Positions 18,801-26,877 of a stretch of 45,948 nucleotides of DNA are shown piece after piece; the first letter of the stretch is position 1, and every line of letters begins with the position of its first letter. The notes under the pieces are model-generated. The model worked only from the letters and a program-made list of their open reading frames with translations, ran no database searches and had not been told where the DNA came from. A program made the translations under genes and the position numbers. The DNA is from a virus: positions 1-45,948 of the IMG/VR virus record IMGVR_UViG_3300010160_000077; one strand, given 5' to 3'.

Positions 18801-21800
18801 GATCTCAATCTTGATGATGTTACACAGGTCAATCTTTATCAACAGTTTATCAAAGTCAAAGGAACCACAAGAGCCACAGACTTGTTTACTCGTGTAAACT
18901 TGACCAAAGAAAGCGGTAACTATCAGATTTACGAAACCTGGGGTGTGCTGATAGGAACATATGGTGCCAACAGTAATAGAAGTTATTTTGAAATTAACCT
19001 CAATGAAGCCAAGTTGACTGGAAGCCCGAGCACAGTACAAATTATTCTGCCAGGGCAAACAAGTCAGGCCAATCAAACTGTGCTATTGAACAATCTCTGG
19101 AGTGAAAGCTACAATATCACATCAACTGATATATTACCAACCATATATCCATCCAGCCAGAACACAGCATTGCCATCAGCTGGATATGTCAACATCGACG
19201 ATGTGGATATAACGGTTTATACCTTGGATGACCCATCTGCTATTGCCGCCAATCTTAACACAGTAGGAACTGGCACAAGTATTTGGGTAGCTAGAGATAA
19301 TCCTTATAACTGGAATATCTATAGATGCACTCAAATTCCTGGAAAACTGACCCAGATAACAGACAACTTGAACAGTACCAGTATTGCACAGTTCAGCCAG
19401 ATTACAACTCTAGCTGTTGGTGACTTGATTATTGTACGCTATTTTGCCGACGGAGTAGATGGTGTATACCGTGTGCTAGGACGACCATCACCGACCAGTA
19501 TCATAATTGCCTATGCATTTACCAATAACAATCAAACCACCTTGACTGGCAATGGCCTAGGATGGTTTTTACAAACAATGAGAGTCAGTCAGGCCAGTGA
19601 CGTTGCCACGTTACCATATGCAAATGCATTGGTGCCTGGTGCTCGGGCCTGGGTCGATGACAACGGATCCGGCCATTGGGAAGTATTAGAAAAACAAGCG
19701 CCTTTCACCTTGACTGAAAGTAAAAATGCTGTAACTCCTCAAACCAATAGTTTGTATGGAACCAGCATTGGACAATCAACCAATCATTATAGTTTACTAG
19801 TAGGTAGTCCAAGTGCCGCTGATGGTGGCGCAGTATACACCTATCGTCGAATCGCGTCAGCTGGCAACGCTGGCACATACGCCAACAACATTGTATTATC
19901 ATTGCCAGCTGAAGATGTAGCTGGATATGGAAATAGTCTTGAATGGGGCGATAACAATTGGGCAGTCATTGGTGCCAGTACCAGCCGCAGTGGTCAAGGA
20001 TATGCTTCTGTGGTATATCAAATTCCTGGCAGTAACAATTACGAGCAAACACAACTATTAACAGCCTTGAGTAGTAATGCAGTTACAACCAATGCTGTAG
20101 CATTTGGCTCGGCAGTAGCAATGAGCAAAGATGAAAGATGGATGTATGTTAGTGCACCAGTTGAAAATTTAGTTTATGCTTACGGCAAGGTAGAAATCCC
20201 AGAACAGTCAGTGACTTACACAACCGATGGCACTAGCACAGCATACGCCTGGTCACCTGACTTGATTATCGACCCAGCATATCCTGAACAATTAGCGGTA
20301 ATTCTTGACAATCAACCACAATCTTATCCAGCTGATTATACCATACCCTTAGATAGCTCTAACGTGGTGTTTGCTACAGCACCGCCAGCTGGTGTTCAGT
20401 TAGAGATCGCTCGACGAGCTTTCCAATCTTTTGACGGTACTGGATCGGGTGATCCTACCTATGATTTACAACCATATCTATATACAGCCACCGTTGGTAA
20501 TACTGCGACAAATATCAATTCATGTACTATTACTGTTGACGGAATAATTCAGCGTCCTTGGATAGATTATGTGTTTTCTGATGATGGAAATGTAACTTTT
20601 AATTCAGGATCAGAACCTGCCAGTGCCGCTGTAATTAATGTGACTGCTGGCACATACTGGCAGTATGTTACAACTCTTCCTACTGCTGGTCTGTCATTGT
20701 CAGCCAACGCTGTTTTTGGCACCAGCCTAGCAACCAGCACTGACGGAAGAAGTATAATTGTTGGTACCCAAAACGACACAGCCGTAAATGCCGCAGGCAA
20801 TACTGTGACAGCAGGATCGACCTATGTGTTTGATCGTAGTGTAGTTAGATATGTGGTAACAGATACCGCTCAGACCATTTATGCCATTCCTGGCACGTCA
20901 ATTGATCCAATCTCGGTACTACACAATGATGTATTTTTAACCAACGAGGCCCAATATGTGCCAGGACAGTTCTCTGTGGTTGGGTCCAACATTGAATTAG
21001 CAAGTTCTGTTACACTGACCATTGGAGACAGTATTGAAATTGAAACCAATGAATTCCAGTTTGTACAAAAAATAGTTTCTCAGGCTCCACAAAATGGTGC
21101 ACGATTTGGAAATGCTGTGGCCATGTGTTCTAATAATTGTAGTCTTTATAGCGGAGCTCCTAGCAACACCAATGTCATTGAACAAGATGGTAGTGTTGAA
21201 CGACAAGCCAATCAAAGTAGACTGTATGGCGTGACAGTCAGCACTATTGCCAACCCAACCCTGACTCCTGGTACTACAATTCGTATCAACAACATTGAAG
21301 TTGCTGTTCCTAACAGTCCTAACAATACTGTGTCTGGATTAGCAACAGCTATCAGTCCTGTAGCATGGTCTATTACAAAACAATATTATATCAATGATCG
21401 AGTGATTTATAATTATGTTTGTTATATTGCTACCGCATCAAGTTCAGAGAAGGTACCTAGTTCTTCAAGCGCCTACTGGGACGCATCATTTGTCATACCC
21501 AATGTTCAAGCCTCATTGACTGCTGATTTGGAATTCACCGGGGATGGTATTACAAAAATCTTTTTTGTAGGAACGGTGTATAGTACCGCTGGATCAACCC
21601 CGGTAGTTTATGTCAATAATGCATTAAGCTCTGGCTACACCTATAATAACACCTCTCAACAAATTGAATTTGTATCTGCTCCAGCAATAGGAGTTAAAAT
21701 AACAGTGGTCACAGGACGATTGATTTTGTCAACTATTAACAATTCATCGGCCCCAGAATTTAACAAACTCACAGTATTACCTGGAGTGGGCGGAACAGGA

Positions 21801-24800
21801 TCAGCATTTGCGGAACTGGGATTTAATACTTTTATCTATACACAAACACTATACAGTCCAAATCCAGTTGGATACAGTTCTTTTGGTAGTGCAATCAGTA
21901 TCAATACTGACAGTGTCAACATCGTGATAGGTGCACCAAACGGCAGTGTGTATGAAGCCATGAGCTTTGATGGTGGCGAAACCATTGTTGACGATAACAG
22001 CACGTTCTTTAGTAATCCGGTATCCAACTGTGGTGTAGCGTATACATTTGATTATTTGCCAAGTGCTCAATCATCAGTGTCAAACACAGGACAATTGGTA
22101 TTTGGTCAACAAATTTATCAATTGCCTCGACTGGATACTTTTACTTTTGTCGGTGATGGAACCACAAGAACTTATAATATAAACTCTGTTTATAATACTA
22201 TTACAAATCCGCCACAAGTTTATTTAAACAATGAGCTCTTAATCCTAGGACCAGACACTTACGACTACGCTTATTATTCTTCTACTTATTTTGTTGTGTT
22301 TGCAACTGCACCTAGTACGAATTCTCTTATTTTTATTGAAACAGGACAGGCTGGCACAAGTATTGCAGATCGATTTGGCACAGCAGTAAACTATGTGGAT
22401 GGACGTCTGATTGTGGGTGCGCCTGGTGTAGATCTTGGAGCTAGTAGTAACACAAACTACGGGTCAATGTCTATATTTGATAATAATAATAATTTGCCAA
22501 GTTGGGCAGTAATACATGAACAACAGCCAGTGGTCAACATTGAGCTGATGAATAGTGTATACAGTTTTGATAAACTGTTAAACAGCACTCAAACCTATTA
22601 CGACTTTATTGATCCACTACAAGGCAAGATACTGGGAGTGGCTGCTCGCAATATCAATTACATTGGTGCAGTAGATCCAGCCAATTACAATACAGGAACC
22701 ATACACAACAACGGCACTGCCTGGGGATCTGCTCATGTGGGAGAAATTTGGTGGGACACTGACACTGTGAGATTTATCAATCCCAACCAAGATGATATTG
22801 TGTACGCAAGTAAACGCTGGGGCCAGATATTTCCAGGTAGTCGTGTAGACATTTATCAATGGATTCAAAGTGACGTTCCTCCTGCTAGTTATATTGGCAT
22901 CGGAACTCCATTAAGTGCCACTAGTTATACGGTGTCATCGATACTGACTGCCAATGGAGTGTTTGCCAGCTATTACTATTATTGGGTACGGGGAATCAAC
23001 ACTGTAGACACAGCCAATGGAAAAAATTTAAGCACCACAGCCATTGCCAGTTATATTGCCAATCCACTTGGCAGCGGTCTACCTTATATAGCCGCACTAA
23101 ATTCTAGTACTGTGGCACTATACAATGCGGTAGGATTAATCAGTGCTCAAGATACAATTTTACACATTGAATATGAACGTCAGATTGGTGGTGCTAATGC
23201 TAACATCCATACTGAATATCAATTTGTAAATGAAGGCAAAGCCGACAGCTTTGTTACTGATTCAATCTATCAAAAATTACAAGACAGTTTGTGTGGAGAA
23301 GACGTATCTGGTAATTTGGTTCCAGATCCATTCTTGAGTCCAGGTCTGCGTTACGGAGTACAATTCCGTCCACGGCAGAGCATGTTTGTCAACAGATATA
23401 CAGCATTACAAAACTATCTTGGCCGAGCTAATACTATACTGGCACAATATCCTATCTCAGAGTTACGCACTTTCAATCTGTTGAACAGCAGTGAAAGTAT
23501 TCCAAATGCCACAACAGCAACAGCTACAGCGGCCACTATCTCTGGAAACATATTGACTGTGGCTGGCACAATCACTGGAGTGTTTGCCTTAGGACAAACC
23601 ATAAGCGGCACCGGCATTCCTGGTCTAGTCACAATCTTGGATTATGGAACCGGAACTGGCGGAGAAGGAACATATACAATCAGTGCCAGTCTCTCTATCA
23701 CAGCACGCACTATAACTGGTACTACTGGTTATAATCAAGTTGTTTCTAACTTGACTGTGTTAGGTTATCAAAATCTTGCTGCTGTCAATCTAGGATATCG
23801 TTATCTGGTCTTGACTGACAGCAGCCAAGGTGGACGATGGACCATATACGAAGTGGTCACTGACCCCTTGACAGACATCACTGCAACTCGAACTACCTTG
23901 TTGGTTCGCATACAAAATTACGATACATCGTTATATTGGAGTTACATCAACTGGAATCAGCCTGGATACAACAGTTCAATACAGCCTGTTGCTCAGGTTG
24001 CCATCACAGCCGATCTACAAGCATTAAGTATCAATCAGGCACCTATTGGCAGCAGTGTGCAGGTCAATAACAACGGCCAAGGAAAATATGAAATTTATTT
24101 AAGAATTGACACTGGGTGGGAACGTGTGGTACTCGAAGATGGCACTATTGCTTTTGATGCTGTGCTATGGAATTATGCACTTGGTCCTTATGGTTTTTCG
24201 GCCGAAGTATATGATGCACAATACTTTGACCAGGCTCCTACAATTGAAACTAGAAAAATTATTCAGGCTATTAATCAAGAACTGTTTACTAATGAGTTTT
24301 TGATATATCGCAATGAACTATTGATATTGATGTTCAAATATATCTACAGTGAATTTACAGCCCCAGTCTGGTTAATGAAAAGCAGCTTTATCAATGTGGA
24401 TCATAAACTGCGTGCCCTGGAGGCGTATCAGCTGTATCAACAAGACAATCAAACTTTTGTGGAACAATATCTACAAGAAGTAAAACCCTATCATGTGCAA
24501 ACTCTAGCATTTAATTTGGTCTATGATGGATTGGATCTCTATCCTGGATCAATGAGCGACTTTGACGTACCAGCCAGGTGGGATAACACAGTTGAAATCC
24601 CACAGTTTGTAAGTCCGGTGTTAACCCCTTACACCGACTCTGTGAGCTTGGTTGAATCATTTGTCAGTGACACCGCTCCAAATGCAGCTATATGGACAGA
24701 AACTCCTTGGCAGTCGTGGTTCAATAATTATACCTTGAGCATTATCGGTGCAACTGTAGTAACTGGTGGATCTGGATATAATGTAGTTCCTGAAGTGGTG

Positions 24801-26681
24801 TTTGGAACCGAATGGCAAGCTGATACGGTTTATACTATTGGACAACAAATTTTTTATGTTAGTGGTCCAACCAATAATTTATACACGGTCACTGCATCTG
24901 GAACCACAGGAAATATTCCTCCATCATTCACGTCCGGGTCAGCCCTAAACGGAACAGCTACCTTGTCCTGGTTTGGCAATGGTGCCAGTGGGTATGCCAC
25001 ACTCAGTGGCACAGGTGGTGTACAATCAGTGATTGTGAGCGACCCTGGGTCAGGCTACACGACAACAGCCGCTATAACATTTGTGGGTGGTAATGGAACT
25101 GGCGCACAAGCTGTGCCAATCATGACCAATCAGTTGGTAAGAAATTTTACTATTACAATTCGATTTGATCGTTATCAATATGAAACTACCATATACGAAT
25201 GGCAAGCCAATTACAGTTATGCGCAAGGAGATCGGGTACGTTGGCACAACCTAGTTTGGTCTGCCAACAGTGCTGTTTCAAGTGCCACATTTAACATAGA
25301 CCAATGGACAGATATCACTATTCCTGTGGACGCTGTTGACATTGTGGCTGGTAATACCTATACCATAACTTCTTTAGGAACAGTCACAAGTCCAACCAAT
25401 TTTACTTTGATTGGTGCATCTCAAAACATAGTTGGAACACCGTTTATTGCAACAGGAGCAGGCACAGGAACTGGAACCGCAACTATTTTATTAAGTGGTG
25501 TAGATCGTACCATGGGCTATTATACTCCTACTCCAAACATGCTGGGACTCAGTTTGCCATTGTTGATTGCAGGTGATCATTATCCAGGTGTGCAAGTAAT
25601 GGCTCCAAATTTTGATCAAGATATAATAGCTGATCCTGACATACTTGATGCTGTGTATTCCAGTTCGTATCTTGACACATTCCTGGGAACACGTCCAACT
25701 GATATCAATGTTGATGGCGGTGGCTACATTGATGTATTCAGCAGTTATGCTCCAGAAGAACTGGTGCCCGGTAGCGAATTTGATACCTTGGATTTCCGTG
25801 TATATACCACCGGCGGTCCAACCAACGGAGCTGATTTTAGAATATTCCAGGACATGCGTGGATTACAATTGACCTATATCATCAATGATGAGACTACTAC
25901 TGAATTGGCTCAAGACCTAGGCACCACCGATGACATAATTTATGTTGACAATGCTGGCGCTTTGGCTGTTCCAAATTTGGCTTCAAATCGATGGGGCGTG
26001 TTGACTGTTGGTGCTGAAAGAATTATGTACCGTGAAATTGACCTGGCAAACAACACAGTTAGTGGATTGTTGAGAGGAACTGCTGGTACGGCTATCACGG
26101 CTCACATCGATGGAGCAACAGTCTACAACATGGGCACTGATAATTTGTTTAGCCAACAATATCAAAATTACATTGTGGAAACCACCACCGTGGCCAATGG
26201 ATCCACTACAGTATTTGCTGCTCCAAACATCACTCTAAGCACATCAACTACTGCCTGGGTAATTGGTAACACCTACACATCTGGGGATATTGTCATCAAC
26301 AGCGGCAGTTTTTACAGTGCCAAACAGAATGTACCAGCTGGCACAGCAATCGCCAACACTGATTACTGGCAACCACTTGCGGTAGCTGTAGAAGTTTATG
26401 TGGGCGGACTACGAATAACAGGAGCAACTACATGGGTGATTGGTAATACCTACTCATTTGAAGATATAGTTGTCAACAGCGGCAGTTTCTACAGTGCCAA
26501 ACAGAATGTACCAGCTGGCACAGCAATAAGCAATACTGATTACTGGCAACCACTCTCCACACCTGCTGAAGCTTATATTGTAACCAATCAAGCCCCAGTA
26601 TCAGTCACACTGAATACTGCACCACCAGATGGCGTTGCTGTAACTATATTAGTTCGCAGAGGAACCTGGATAGACTATTAA
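12897..26681 (+). CDS. gp7: Giant gp7-type baseplate wedge protein, 4594 residues
   Basis: The start overlaps the gp6 stop by one base and GGAG at 12886-12889 supports it. Residues 1-150 form a conserved opening (FLPEIFQTPVNQQFLAATLD, QGFIGRRIGPGVNANDRYVV, YYTWDPFVDFDKFINYAQYY). I know this opening from very large wedge/structural proteins of T4-like marine phages that take the place of gp7. T4 gp7 is 1032 residues. Recognisable later parts are: wedge-like segments around 1040-1400; seven FG-GAP-like repeats between 2284 and 3193; six W..Y..GD.V modules near 1876, 2823, 3972, 4101, 4452 and 4511; a helical segment at 3784-3880; and a G-L-L-R-G-T-A-G-T block near 4400. The frame is open throughout with no sign of a frameshift. 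The gp7 name rests mainly on position and the N-terminus. Confidence 0.7.
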   Translation: MANNVRSVDFLPEIFQTPVNQQFLAATLDQLIQEPAFKKSQGFIGRRIGPGVNANDRYVVEPTAVRNNYQLEPGVCQINPDNTRQVIDAITYPGINDALALQGAVVNNPSDLYKSDYYTWDPFVDFDKFINYAQYYWVPGGPDAVTVSATGVPTFQNYTVTRNSNGYYTFSGVRGNNPTLTLARQGSYNFNIAQNDQVTVQYRVTNNGTTAWTINYDSNPTLSLVRGNTYIFNLSLSAPLPFYIKTELSFGSINQYNNGVSRNGSVTGLITFTVPQDAPDTLYYCSSTEFNMRGQFDIVDAVDGTGPDFWIQSSPGINGVIPATPNITSRDVYGVVNNGIDLGIVTFNTPTATEQSFYYNLPQLGSIPNQPPGTVDLVVNLGFNQINNIYVDTFLDSNPNGIDGITNLNGRTVFFPNSSSWIVNGQYDVPPQPYDAATFSNLEEITNPAVQYGIWLINYVPDVDGRLYISLTSILSVPNLTQCSVLFGTQYASTRWYKNSSGFFVTMPALTAVQDILYYQDSQDPTMIGVIKLVDVTVDAELKIDDIIGKTNYTSPNGVTFTNGLKVLFTGITVPDTYSGNEYYVEGVGTAIQLLPVTDFVTPETYIPGSPVAPDYLTINRAGPDLNPWSRSNRWFHVDVVEQTAQYNSDTNPPVLDQAFRAKRPILEFRAGTRLFDFGTQGLQPVNIVDFSQEDALTTVEGQEEFITDGYTVVQGSTIIFAGDEDLAVRNKVYQVEFITPDTIPPLIPEPIINLVPIATVVYDQTTVCLDGDTLTGVSFYFDGVNWLQTQQKTSVNQAPLFNIYNASGVSFGNQSTYPSSNFVGSKLFSYAVGTGSNDVVLGFPLSYLNLSNIGDIVFDNNLYSDSFNYTSNSQGFTTALSTGFVRQYQDRIVFQREIGWQDAAVQSQIRQQFRFAYDGRPLQLDLAVNANTVVPAIQIFVNANFLEPYDTATGDYTYSYTTTATTTTITLRRPYVVGDLVEIQVLSDQISATAFYQVPVNLENNPFNGNSNQFTLGTARNHYSTIGQNLINLEGPVIGNNNSRDLGNIVPYGLQILQQSAPLTLAGYFLRSEEYNIFNALQFNSREYIKFKSLLLNTSITNDFVNLTIPQIVDQSIAIINAGDTSISPFYWSDMLPTGTTVASNSTTVTPITIARFNTVQTYDFTTSNYLGLLVYVNDRLLARGVEYVVGDGTPTLTILIPLVVGDVVTINEYNPTYGNFVPNTPTKLGLYPKYIPRIYISTDYVRPTPVIQGHDGSITVAFGDIRDQVLLEFENRIYSNLKTDGNPVPITVEQVLPGFFRTTDYTEAEITKILGEDFLIWVGLNKLDYTAQDYLTNNPFTYNYSTAGNRINNAVLDQGAWRGIYRYFYDTMTPNTTPWEMLGFTEKPIWWEDRYGPVPYTSDNLVLWGDLEQGLVADPVAPYIKPNFARPGLTTVIPVNSLGELLPPLESVVGLYNPNDFRKSWTVGDGGPVEASWWMSSSYPFAVMRLLALTRPAEFFALFADRDLYRYNAELEQYLYNNRYRLDGNGLEIYGNGVSKASYINWIIDYNQQRGINSTTALTTDLANLDVRLCYRMAAWTDQQYLEVYLEKSSPDSQNESLQIPPESYNLLVYRDQPYAQITYSSVVVETVENGWAVYGYGSYQPYFPIIVSAVNGKLQTVSAGGATVQVPAQYTNNVTNIPYGYVFTNRTMMVDFLLSYGQYLESQGMTFTELENGYTLNWPQMAQEFLYFSQQGWQTGTLINLNPAAGQLTAYRLESVVDDIYSYSPENQLLDQNRQTIPTRDLIIQREGNSFKINPEPTANQAISFLNLRFTDYENIVIFDNVDIFNDLIYDPVTGARQSRMYLNAFNTVEWNGTLDAKGFILNQNNVKAWNPNLRYTKGDIVRYKNTYWQASGLVQPKTKFDYNDWLKSNYALIEQGLLPNLANKADQLANTYNTQTANLNNNNDLLAYNLIGFTPRQYMADLNLDDVTQVNLYQQFIKVKGTTRATDLFTRVNLTKESGNYQIYETWGVLIGTYGANSNRSYFEINLNEAKLTGSPSTVQIILPGQTSQANQTVLLNNLWSESYNITSTDILPTIYPSSQNTALPSAGYVNIDDVDITVYTLDDPSAIAANLNTVGTGTSIWVARDNPYNWNIYRCTQIPGKLTQITDNLNSTSIAQFSQITTLAVGDLIIVRYFADGVDGVYRVLGRPSPTSIIIAYAFTNNNQTTLTGNGLGWFLQTMRVSQASDVATLPYANALVPGARAWVDDNGSGHWEVLEKQAPFTLTESKNAVTPQTNSLYGTSIGQSTNHYSLLVGSPSAADGGAVYTYRRIASAGNAGTYANNIVLSLPAEDVAGYGNSLEWGDNNWAVIGASTSRSGQGYASVVYQIPGSNNYEQTQLLTALSSNAVTTNAVAFGSAVAMSKDERWMYVSAPVENLVYAYGKVEIPEQSVTYTTDGTSTAYAWSPDLIIDPAYPEQLAVILDNQPQSYPADYTIPLDSSNVVFATAPPAGVQLEIARRAFQSFDGTGSGDPTYDLQPYLYTATVGNTATNINSCTITVDGIIQRPWIDYVFSDDGNVTFNSGSEPASAAVINVTAGTYWQYVTTLPTAGLSLSANAVFGTSLATSTDGRSIIVGTQNDTAVNAAGNTVTAGSTYVFDRSVVRYVVTDTAQTIYAIPGTSIDPISVLHNDVFLTNEAQYVPGQFSVVGSNIELASSVTLTIGDSIEIETNEFQFVQKIVSQAPQNGARFGNAVAMCSNNCSLYSGAPSNTNVIEQDGSVERQANQSRLYGVTVSTIANPTLTPGTTIRINNIEVAVPNSPNNTVSGLATAISPVAWSITKQYYINDRVIYNYVCYIATASSSEKVPSSSSAYWDASFVIPNVQASLTADLEFTGDGITKIFFVGTVYSTAGSTPVVYVNNALSSGYTYNNTSQQIEFVSAPAIGVKITVVTGRLILSTINNSSAPEFNKLTVLPGVGGTGSAFAELGFNTFIYTQTLYSPNPVGYSSFGSAISINTDSVNIVIGAPNGSVYEAMSFDGGETIVDDNSTFFSNPVSNCGVAYTFDYLPSAQSSVSNTGQLVFGQQIYQLPRLDTFTFVGDGTTRTYNINSVYNTITNPPQVYLNNELLILGPDTYDYAYYSSTYFVVFATAPSTNSLIFIETGQAGTSIADRFGTAVNYVDGRLIVGAPGVDLGASSNTNYGSMSIFDNNNNLPSWAVIHEQQPVVNIELMNSVYSFDKLLNSTQTYYDFIDPLQGKILGVAARNINYIGAVDPANYNTGTIHNNGTAWGSAHVGEIWWDTDTVRFINPNQDDIVYASKRWGQIFPGSRVDIYQWIQSDVPPASYIGIGTPLSATSYTVSSILTANGVFASYYYYWVRGINTVDTANGKNLSTTAIASYIANPLGSGLPYIAALNSSTVALYNAVGLISAQDTILHIEYERQIGGANANIHTEYQFVNEGKADSFVTDSIYQKLQDSLCGEDVSGNLVPDPFLSPGLRYGVQFRPRQSMFVNRYTALQNYLGRANTILAQYPISELRTFNLLNSSESIPNATTATATAATISGNILTVAGTITGVFALGQTISGTGIPGLVTILDYGTGTGGEGTYTISASLSITARTITGTTGYNQVVSNLTVLGYQNLAAVNLGYRYLVLTDSSQGGRWTIYEVVTDPLTDITATRTTLLVRIQNYDTSLYWSYINWNQPGYNSSIQPVAQVAITADLQALSINQAPIGSSVQVNNNGQGKYEIYLRIDTGWERVVLEDGTIAFDAVLWNYALGPYGFSAEVYDAQYFDQAPTIETRKIIQAINQELFTNEFLIYRNELLILMFKYIYSEFTAPVWLMKSSFINVDHKLRALEAYQLYQQDNQTFVEQYLQEVKPYHVQTLAFNLVYDGLDLYPGSMSDFDVPARWDNTVEIPQFVSPVLTPYTDSVSLVESFVSDTAPNAAIWTETPWQSWFNNYTLSIIGATVVTGGSGYNVVPEVVFGTEWQADTVYTIGQQIFYVSGPTNNLYTVTASGTTGNIPPSFTSGSALNGTATLSWFGNGASGYATLSGTGGVQSVIVSDPGSGYTTTAAITFVGGNGTGAQAVPIMTNQLVRNFTITIRFDRYQYETTIYEWQANYSYAQGDRVRWHNLVWSANSAVSSATFNIDQWTDITIPVDAVDIVAGNTYTITSLGTVTSPTNFTLIGASQNIVGTPFIATGAGTGTGTATILLSGVDRTMGYYTPTPNMLGLSLPLLIAGDHYPGVQVMAPNFDQDIIADPDILDAVYSSSYLDTFLGTRPTDINVDGGGYIDVFSSYAPEELVPGSEFDTLDFRVYTTGGPTNGADFRIFQDMRGLQLTYIINDETTTELAQDLGTTDDIIYVDNAGALAVPNLASNRWGVLTVGAERIMYREIDLANNTVSGLLRGTAGTAITAHIDGATVYNMGTDNLFSQQYQNYIVETTTVANGSTTVFAAPNITLSTSTTAWVIGNTYTSGDIVINSGSFYSAKQNVPAGTAIANTDYWQPLAVAVEVYVGGLRITGATTWVIGNTYSFEDIVVNSGSFYSAKQNVPAGTAISNTDYWQPLSTPAEAYIVTNQAPVSVTLNTAPPDGVAVTILVRRGTWIDY
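26256..26555 (+). repeat. Tandem 177-bp duplication in the gp7-type gene
   Basis: A 59-codon unit is repeated in frame: copy one begins at 26256 and copy two at 26433. Both code for W-V-I-G-N-T-Y, then NSGSFYSAKQNVPAGTAI and DYWQPL. DNA identity is highest over the NSGSFYSAKQ part, which suggests a recent duplication or gene conversion. Confidence 0.9.
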
Positions 26682-26685
26682 AATA

Positions 26686-26704
26686 CCCCAAGGTTTTCCG
26701 GGGG
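26686..26704 (+). terminator. GC-rich hairpin after the gp7-type gene
   Basis: Starting five bases after the stop, CCCC-AA-GG-TTTT-CC-GGGG can fold into a hairpin with a TTTT loop and a two-base bulge. No T-run follows, so it is not a standard intrinsic terminator. It may be a phage late terminator or an mRNA processing or stability element. A new TAAATA element follows at 26718. Confidence 0.4.
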
Positions 26705-26717
26705 CTGTAAAACAAGC

Positions 26718-26723
26718 TAAATA
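26718..26723 (+). promoter_or_regulatory. TAAATA element before the 49-residue gene (weak)
   Basis: CTAAATAAAAT lies just after the GC-rich hairpin. Its core ends four bases before the ATG at 26728, the same spacing as at gp25. It resembles the T4-late consensus, but a start at the usual distance would give a leaderless transcript. Confidence 0.35.
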
Positions 26724-26727
26724 AAAT

Positions 26728-26877
26728 ATGACTGATAAAAACCAGACAACCAAACAAACTGTTACTGAAAAAACCCCACAGCGTCGTCCCAACGATACCG
26801 GAACTATTTCAGTACAAGGACATATAAGGATTTCGGATCCTCAAACCAAGCAGGTATTTGTGGAGAAACGAGCATGA
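26728..26877 (+). CDS. 49-residue mini-gene, truncated paralogue of the next gene
   Basis: The product starts with a charged linker (MTDKNQTTKQTVTEKTPQRR) and ends G-T-I-S-V-Q-G-H-I-R-I-S-D-P-Q-T-K-Q-V-F followed by V-E-K-R-A. The tail aligns with the N-terminus of the downstream protein (TKIEGFVKIHDPRTGEILVD), position by position. Its TGA overlaps the next ATG in an ATGA junction, so the two are probably translated together. The frames differ by one base, so this is not simply the front of the same gene unless a frameshift is used. The coupling and the conserved strand pattern argue for a real short gene, perhaps an assembly partner offering the same beta-hairpin. Function unknown. Confidence 0.6.
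   Translation: MTDKNQTTKQTVTEKTPQRRPNDTGTISVQGHIRISDPQTKQVFVEKRA

Noticed and set aside
26682-26727. Intrinsic terminator after the gp7-type gene called with high confidence.
   Set aside because: The hairpin lacks a T-run, so only a low-confidence terminator is listed.
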